Assembly: GCF_024679245.1 (NCBI RefSeq)
Contig: NC_090188.1
Span: 40,573,492-40,637,491 of the forward strand
Source: Pseudorasbora parva
Taxonomy: Eukaryota > Chordata > Actinopteri > Cypriniformes > Gobionidae
Direction: 5' to 3'
Length of the DNA stretch: 64,000 nucleotides
A program made the position numbers and the translations under genes. Positions 58,242-64,000 of this stretch are shown here, piece by piece (position 1 is the first letter of the stretch; each line of letters opens with the position of its first letter). The notes under the pieces were generated by a model that was not told the DNA's origin, searched no databases, and saw only the letters and a list, made by a program, of their open reading frames with translations.

Positions 58242-58879
58242 ATTTCATCTTTCCCGGTCTCTTTGGTGACAATGCTATCCACAGCCATGATGTTTTCATA
58301 CTGGACTTTCACTAGATTCATGGCTTGTACTGCCCTGCTGCCCAGTAGCGGCACTGCGGACCCCTCATCTACAACCATGAATTCTAATCGGTACAGTTTC
58401 TTGTTTCTAGGATTTCTCAATTTAACTTTGCATTTCCCCAATGGCTGCAGTGTACTTGTATTGTACATCACCAGCACCTGCTCAGTCTTTTCAATTTGTG
58501 TGGCTGGGTTTAAAAGGTTGACAGGTATAATGTTACAGCTGGCTCCACAATCTAACTGAAACTTTTCCTGTTCTTTTCCCAGGAGCATGGCAGCAAAAAG
58601 TTTTGAGGGTGACCTTTGTTTATCCTTCGTCACTGTGTTCACTGTCTCTACTGTTACACAAAAGATGTCCTCATAACTTTCATCATCTGATTCAGTTATA
58701 GTATGCACCGTTTTTCCTTTCTGCATTTTAGTTCCACACATTGTGGCGAAATGATTGTCTTTTCCACATTTTTTCCACTTTTTCCCATATGCAGGACATT
58801 TTTGTTTATTTCTCTCATGTGTTTTCCCACAAAACTTGCAGTTTACAGTGTTGTTCTGTTGCTCTGCAGATTTGCACAC
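58163..58879 (-). pseudogene. Gypsy element 3 zinc knuckle and protease
   Basis: A 238-codon frame begins with two CCHC-like zinc knuckles (CKFCGKTHERNKQKC and KKCGKDNHFATMC), followed by an aspartic protease with LDCGASCNIIP. The usual protease triad is D-S/T-G, so D-C-G is a variant that may lower activity. The later LLGSRAVQAMNL is the flap-distal part of the protease. It overlaps the Gag frame by 65 nt in a different register and ends in the wrong frame for RT, so single-base indels are present at both junctions. Confidence 0.85.
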
Positions 58880-59366
58880 ACTTGTCCAAAGTCAAATCTT
58901 GCTCCCTTAAAAGTCTCTCTCTCAAAACAGAGCCGGATATGCCGCAAACAATTCTATCGCGGATCAGAGAGTCTTTGATCTGGCCGAAATTGCACGTACT
59001 GGCGAGCATTCTTAAGTACGTCACATATTTGTCAATGTTCTCATCAGAGCCCTGATTTCTGACAAAAAAACGGTACCTTTCAACTGTCTCGTTCACCTTC
59101 GGACAGCAGTGGTCATCCAATGCACTTATTAATCCGCTTACTGTCCGTTCCGGCGATGAGGTGGGGATCAGAGTCTCGCACAGCTCTCTTCCCGTCTCCC
59201 CAATGAGATAACTGAAAACTTTCAGTTTCACGGCTTCGCCAGCGTCCGCCAAAGTAAGATCCATATACAGCGTGAACTCCTCTTTCCACAATTTCCATGA
59301 TTTCGTCAGATTAGTTGAATCTAAGCAAAGGGCTTGTGGCGGTCTCAGTCCCAGTGCATTCTCCAT
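58815..59366 (-). pseudogene. Gypsy element 3 Gag capsid region
   Basis: 183 codons from the ATG: WKLWKEEFTLYMDLTLADAG, then YRFFVRNQGSDENIDKYVTY and the DRIVCGISGSVLRERLL block, the capsid-like core of K02A2.6-type gypsy Gag proteins. The frame ends shortly after ICRATEQ because the zinc knuckles are one register away. That could be a decayed indel or a programmed frameshift; the lack of a classic slippery site favours decay. Confidence 0.82.
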
Positions 59367-59494
59367 CCTCGCTGCACCTGAGCAGAATCTGAGCTCTCTC
59401 GACCATAGCGTTACTCAGCCGGTGTCTTCCGTTGTGTCTGCTAATATAATCTATGTGCTTTTACTTTTCACAAACCACCACTGCCACCATGTTT

Positions 59495-59645
59495 CAATAG
59501 AATGGACGGTTAACGCCAAGATAGCTGCGTACACTTAACTTTATTGAACACAACAGATCCGGTATGTGCTATCGGATGTAAACAATATAACACGACTGGT
59601 GTCACACTGATTATAGTCCGTACTGCAACAACAACTATCCCAACA
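59495..59645 (-). repeat. 5' LTR of gypsy element 3
   Basis: 151 bp; on the minus strand starts TGTTGGGATAG and ends CTATTG. It precedes Gag by about 130 bp. Confidence 0.85.
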
Positions 59646-60853
59646 CAGCCCTGATCAATCTCACCTGTCTGTAGTTTTTTAGTAATCCTGAAGAGCTTAA
59701 TTAGTTGCTTCAGGTGTGCTTGATTAGGGTTGGAGCTAAACTCCGCAAGGACAGTGGCCCTTGAGGACCAACGCATGCGATTCATTTAAATTCCTTAAAG
59801 CTGCGGTCCGTAACTTTTTTGGGTTAAAAATGATCCAAAATACATTTTTGAGCAAGTACATAACCAGCCACTGTTCAAAACTGTCTGCTCGATTTACAAC
59901 GGTAAGCTTCTAATAATGTTTTTAATTCCAGTGGTATTTGTGGATTTCTTAGAACATTATGTCATGAATATCGTAGGCTATGCCTGTTTCCTTTGTTTTC
60001 TTTGTTGTGTCTTTCTTGTTTTTCTATGTGCATTATGATAAATATTGATTATTTTGTGCTAGCTATGAGAGGGAGCGGTTCACCTCTACTCCACATTCAT
60101 GTGTTGGTATAAAACAGTTAGAAATTAGACTGCACATAAATGGAAACTGAACTACAGGTAGCCCTAATACACATTAAATGTAGTCACGTAATGCTGATGT
60201 TAACATTAAAAGTATAATTTGCATGGTTTGACGTGATAAGCGATCATTGGATTTAATCATCGCAATTTATTGCAACGCCTTTCCCCCTTAGTTGGTCAGA
60301 ACAAAAGTGGATGTTAGCAGCTTGTTCAGATGATGTTCTTATATCGGTCATACTTTCATACAGTAGAGTCTGTGATTGTGAATGACCGTATGATCCACAC
60401 CGGGGCAGTGACTGACAAACGCACATTCTCCTCAAAACATTGGATTCATCCGCGCTGATTCCCTATGTTAATATCTGAGTGAAACGGATTCTCGATTCTC
60501 GAACAAGAACAAATGTAGAGCAGGGTTTGATTTTGACTGTGAGGAATTGATTGGATGGTGGTGGTTTGCTATTGGTGGATCTCATGTGAGGGACAGGTTG
60601 CCCCGCCCTCATCATCAGAGAAGAGAGGAAGAGGAAGTTGTCCTGATTACAGATTATGCCTTTCTAGTAAAAACAAATGAATGTTTCTTGATGTGCTACA
60701 TAAATATGTGTAGGGGTAAGATGAACCGCCCAACCTGAGGCACAATTCATGTAAAGGTGATAATGCCATTAATAACTGCAATTGGAAATTTCAAACGGAG
60801 ATGGCGACAGAGAGGAAAAACAAAGGACTGCAGCTCTAACGCATTCAAATAAT
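59646..60853. other. No gene seen; dispersed-repeat DNA
   Basis: The TTAAAGCTGCGGTCCGTAAC string at 59795-59815 looks like a DNA-element end, but no partner was located. The rest has no domain-bearing frame. Confidence 0.4.
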
Positions 60854-60955
60854 TTAAAGGATGAACTGGCTTTTTATTATACTGTTGTCTGAGGTCAACT
60901 AATGAAGTTTGTGTGTTTTTTACATTCAAAAACATTATAACTAATAAGTAGATTT
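60854..60955. mobile_element. Left end of a TTAA element (family shared with 19550-19679)
   Basis: TTAAAGGATGAACTGGC starts the block, which then matches 19550-19679 inverted, including ACTGTTGTCTGAGGTCAACT. It is truncated near 60955 by other sequence. Confidence 0.6.
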
Positions 60956-61125
60956 ACATTTATGCATTTGGCAGACTTTCATACATCCTATTACTTACTA
61001 TTGCAAATTTTAAGTTGGCCAAATTTAATTTATGTGAATTAAATTGCATCAATTCACAGAAATTCAATTTGGCCAACTGAAAAATTTAGATGTGATCAGT
61101 CACTAGAAAATTTTCAATTGGAAAC

Positions 61126-61695
61126 ATGATTTTTTCTATCCTGCTGATAGAGCCACAGCCACTAGAATACCGTTTCCATGAAAGGCTGAACATGGTCTCA
61201 GCAATGCTTAGGTAGGTGGAGCGTGTCAAAGTAACATCCACATGGATGGAGGACCCAAGGTTTCCCAGCAGAACATTGGCCAAAGCATCACACTGCCTCT
61301 GCTGGCTCGCCTTCTTCCCATAGTGCATCCTGGGGCCATGTGTTCCCCAGGTTAGCCACACATCCGGCCATCCACATGATATAACAGAGAACGTGATCCA
61401 TTAGACCAGGCCACCTTCTTCCATTGCTCCATGGTCCAGTTCTAATGCTCATATGCCACTGTTGGTGCTTTCGGCGGTGGACAGGGGTCAGCATGGGCAA
61501 CCTGACTATGCAGCCCCATACGCAACAAACTGCGATGCACTGTGTATTCTGACGCCTTTCTGTGAGAACCAGCATTAACTTCTTGAGCAATTTGAGCTAC
61601 AGCATCTCATCTGTCATCTGATTGGACCTCATGGGCCAGCCTTTGCTCCCCACGTGCGTCATTGAGCCTTGGCCACGGATTACCCTGTTGCTGGT
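61126..61695 (-). pseudogene. Tc1/mariner transposase fragment, right part broken by an LTR
   Basis: Minus-strand frames read the Tc1 middle: QEVNAGSHRK-type second HTH, GLHSRVAHADP-type linker, W-MEQWKKVAWS before the first catalytic Asp, and MLWPMFCWETLGP near the core centre. Stops and shifts are frequent. The coding sequence resumes at 63934-64000 after the inserted solo LTR, then leaves the window. Same family as 2040-2445 and 19736-20396. Confidence 0.83.
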
Positions 61696-63933
61696 TGTTA
61701 CGACCGCTAGGGGTCAGCCGTAACAAAAAGGAAGCGAGTCTCACTACCAGAGAGATATCAAAAGGATGTAAGTTTATTTACAATGAAAAATAAGGGTTTC
61801 AGCATCAGGGGCAGAGACGGCCAAAACAATAAACAAAACAATCTTCTTTAGAACCTAAATTACCTCACCAAAAAAAAAGAAAACGAAATACAGCTTAACT
61901 TACCTATCTCCTTTAACCATAAACAAAGTGACAAACATAAATAAATTGGTGTCAAACCGGTCCGTGTACGTTTTGATGATTTCATTTCCTGTTTGGAATG
62001 GAATAACGAGAACAGATAAATCGGGTGTTTATTCGTTTTTTTGTTTAGTTTAAAAAACGAAAAAATGAGATTTTGGCTCGATTTTTCATGTTTCTTTTGT
62101 GGTTTATAAATCGGTTTATGGGTTCGATATTTCGTTTCCACGCGTGGGCGGCGCTGAAACGCCTCTTTCATCTGATTGGTCAAACAGCTCCGCCTTCAGC
62201 GCGAAATATGTTGCTGGTCAGCTTGAAGTGTAAAGCTTGTTCTCATAGACCGATATGGCCTATTTATGAATGACATTTTGTCATTTAAACTGATGCAAAC
62301 AGGGAAAGTGAGTAGAAAAGACTTATCCTGTCGCCCCCTCTAGTGGACAGCTTTAATCATTATTTGCTCAGATAATGCAAGTCAATGGCATTTTTTGGGA
62401 AAGTAAGTCTGAACAGTTAGAAAATATATAAACTAGTCAGACCAGTCTGAAGGTCTGAGCTGAGTTTGGTGAAGCATTAAAGTTCTCATAATATTAATAA
62501 TAAATAATAAAAATGTTTAAATAGGTCTATATGCTGGCTCTATCAAGCAAACATAATAAAGAAAACTCAGAGAAATATCACCCAATTCAGTACGTAATAA
62601 AAAATTTTTTTTTTTTTTTTATGATAAAACTAATAATATTTTAAAGGTATGTCATGCTCTTCAACCAACATGATTATTATTATCCCAAACCCTGCTAATT
62701 TTGTCAGTATCAATGGTTCTATCTTTTCACTTTTCTGTCTCTTTCTTTTCACGTGAACTGAATAGGCTACACATGCTTACATTCATTAATATAACTATTT
62801 CTATACAATTTTCAAAATTATTTAGGCTACATGTCACACGCCTATCTGCCTTTAATGTAGGCCTAAATAAAAGATAAAAGTAGTAAATATCACAGACATA
62901 TTATCATGGTACAGTTCAGCCTGTTATTTTTATTTTTTTTCCGTTTCCCTTTTATCCGGAGAGACGGAACTATTTGCACTGTATTTATCAATGAGAAATA
63001 GGCTATCATCTCAAATAATAGACTGTGGCTTATTGGGGTCGCTTGCAAATCGCAACAACACGAATAACGTGACCAGCAACATATTTCTGCTTTAAATATT
63101 GTGTGTAGTTAGCAGTGTGTGGTGTTTTCAGACATTTGTTTTATTAAATTGCATTTGTCAGTCCCGCACTCGTATTCTGCCTGACAGAATGAAAGCTCGC
63201 GCTGAAGGCGGAGCTGTTTGACCAATCAGATGAAAGAGGCGTTTTAGCGCCGCCCACGCGTGGAAACGAAATATCGAACCCATAAACCGATTTATAAACC
63301 ACAAAAGAAACATGAAAAATCGAGCCAAAATCTCATTTTTTCGTTTTTTAAACTAAACAAAAAAACGAATAAACACCCGATTTATCTGTTCTCGTTATTC
63401 CATTCCAAACAGGAAATGAAATGATCAAAACGTACACGGACCCAAACCCCCTACCTCCCTTAAAGTGGTAAAAATATATACAATAGTATCTACAGTTGTA
63501 TATACAGGGTCTTGGCAAACAAACCAGATCCAGAGTTCGATAAGCGTAGTCAAGCAGGCAGGGATCAAAAATAGAGCGGGTAATCAGACGGTAACAATAA
63601 ACAAACACTCACAACCTCCTAATACACTCACAATCTCTCTGGGATGACACTCTCAAACAAACGATGACGAAACGAAGGGTATAATCAGAAAGTCACTGGA
63701 AGCGAAGAACAAGGGCGATATAGCACAACGTCAACGAGGCACAAGGCCTGGTCTGAGTGTTTGGGCCGGTCCTTAAGTACTGGTCAGGTGTTTAGCGGGA
63801 CCAATCAGTGTTTCCCCACCGGTAAGTGGAAACCACGCCCACCTGGAACACAGACACAACTATACATACAGAAAGAGTATATACATAGACAAATGACAGA
63901 TTAAAACAAACAAGATACCTTGGGCTCTTAACA
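61696..63933 (-). mobile_element. Solo LTR (about 0.75 kb) inserted in a Tc1 fragment, itself interrupted
   Basis: TGTTACGACCGCTAGGGG at the left and GGGCTCTTAACA at the right bound the insert, with CTGGT duplicated on both sides (61691-61695 and 63934-63938). TG-CA ends, a 5-bp duplication, and AATAAACTTAC on the minus strand fit a single LTR left by recombination. No second copy or internal coding region is present. The 1,484-bp element at 61959-63442 lies inside. Confidence 0.8.
61959..63442. mobile_element. Long-TIR element with 6-bp duplication
   Basis: Begins GGTCCGTGTACGTTTTGAT and ends with the inverted copy; the inverted repeats are about 260 bp (61959-62215 and 63190-63442) and almost identical. 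CAAACC flanks both ends (61953-61958 and 63443-63448). The arm ends inward in GGGCGG-CTGAAACGCC-CTGATTGGTCAA-CCGCCTTCAG blocks, as in the 41802-45419 element. The interior (62220-63190) is AT-rich and non-coding, so it is non-autonomous. Confidence 0.92.
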
Positions 63934-64000
63934 CTGGTTCAACAGTGTTTCTTTCTTGGAGCACTTTTGATCAATACTGACCACTGCAGACCGGGAACAG
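63934..64000 (-). pseudogene. Tc1 fragment continuation
   Basis: After CTGGT the sequence TTCTTTCTTGGAGCACTTTT and GACCACTGCAGACCGGGAAC continues the Tc1 N-terminal region in the same orientation as 61126-61695; it is cut by the window end. Confidence 0.75.

Larger units (their letters stand above)
54573..59645 (-). mobile_element. Ty3/gypsy retrotransposon with both LTRs (element 3)
   Basis: Direct repeats of about 150 bp at 54573-54722 and 59495-59645 differ at 6 sites (about 96% identical) and bound a gag-pol region on the minus strand. The element order is Gag, zinc knuckle, protease, RT, RNase H, integrase, as in Ty3/gypsy. After the 5' LTR (minus strand) the sequence GGTGGCAGTGG may be the primer-binding site. 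No matching target duplication is seen. Frameshifts and stops break every junction, and a MITE (54902-55660) sits between integrase and the 3' LTR. Confidence 0.92.

Overview
The window looks like an intergenic, repeat-saturated stretch of a teleost fish genome, most likely a cyprinid. Evidence for this: Tc1/mariner elements with DD34E transposases, three different Ty3/gypsy lineages, a DIRS remnant encoding a tyrosine recombinase, a tRNA-derived SINE with a GCGCTATATAAATGCAGTCC tail, many TTAA-flanked DNA transposons, long (TG)n and (TA)n microsatellites, and no operons or bacterial signals. I found no intact host protein-coding gene and no rRNA or tRNA gene. Almost every long open frame is either transposon-derived or a by-product of a tandem repeat.

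Layout. 1-5 kb: a long-TIR DNA element carrying a coding exon split by a palindromic insert, a Tc1 fragment, and a complete 1,630-bp Tc1 element (3362-4991) whose transposase has one internal stop. 5-15 kb: dispersed repeats, a 28-bp minisatellite (8245-9549), a near-perfect fold-back element (11031-11808) and tandem duplications. 15-21 kb: a DIRS remnant and an internally deleted Tc1 element. 21-25 kb: a TTAA element (21769-24583) with a second TTAA element (23040-24460) inside it. 25-30 kb: a degraded gypsy pol interrupted by a young non-autonomous LTR element (26030-28398; LTRs differ at 6 of 362 sites) whose whole internal region is one open frame with a coding minisatellite, then a SINE. 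31-38 kb: another TTAA element and a short fold-back element.

38-50 kb is the most unusual part. A 10.9-kb unit (38720-49623) has 13-bp perfect terminal inverted repeats, large subterminal minisatellites at both ends and a 2-bp target duplication. It sits in the integrase frame of a second gypsy element, whose two halves (38052-38717 and 49626-50280) flank it. Nested inside are a 3.6-kb palindromic element (41802-45419, 6-bp target duplication CTATCC) and a TTAA fold-back element (46001-48201), itself interrupted by a further TTAA element (46557-48032).

50-64 kb: a 34-bp minisatellite of about 50 copies (52158-53880), a third gypsy element with both LTRs on the minus strand (54573-59645), and a three-level nest at the right edge: a Tc1 fragment holding a solo LTR (61696-63933), which holds a 1.5-kb long-TIR element (61959-63442). 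That last element shares its 6-bp duplication size and an arm-end motif with the 3.6-kb palindrome. Together the nesting gives a relative order of insertions. All family assignments come from reading motifs by eye, without a database search.
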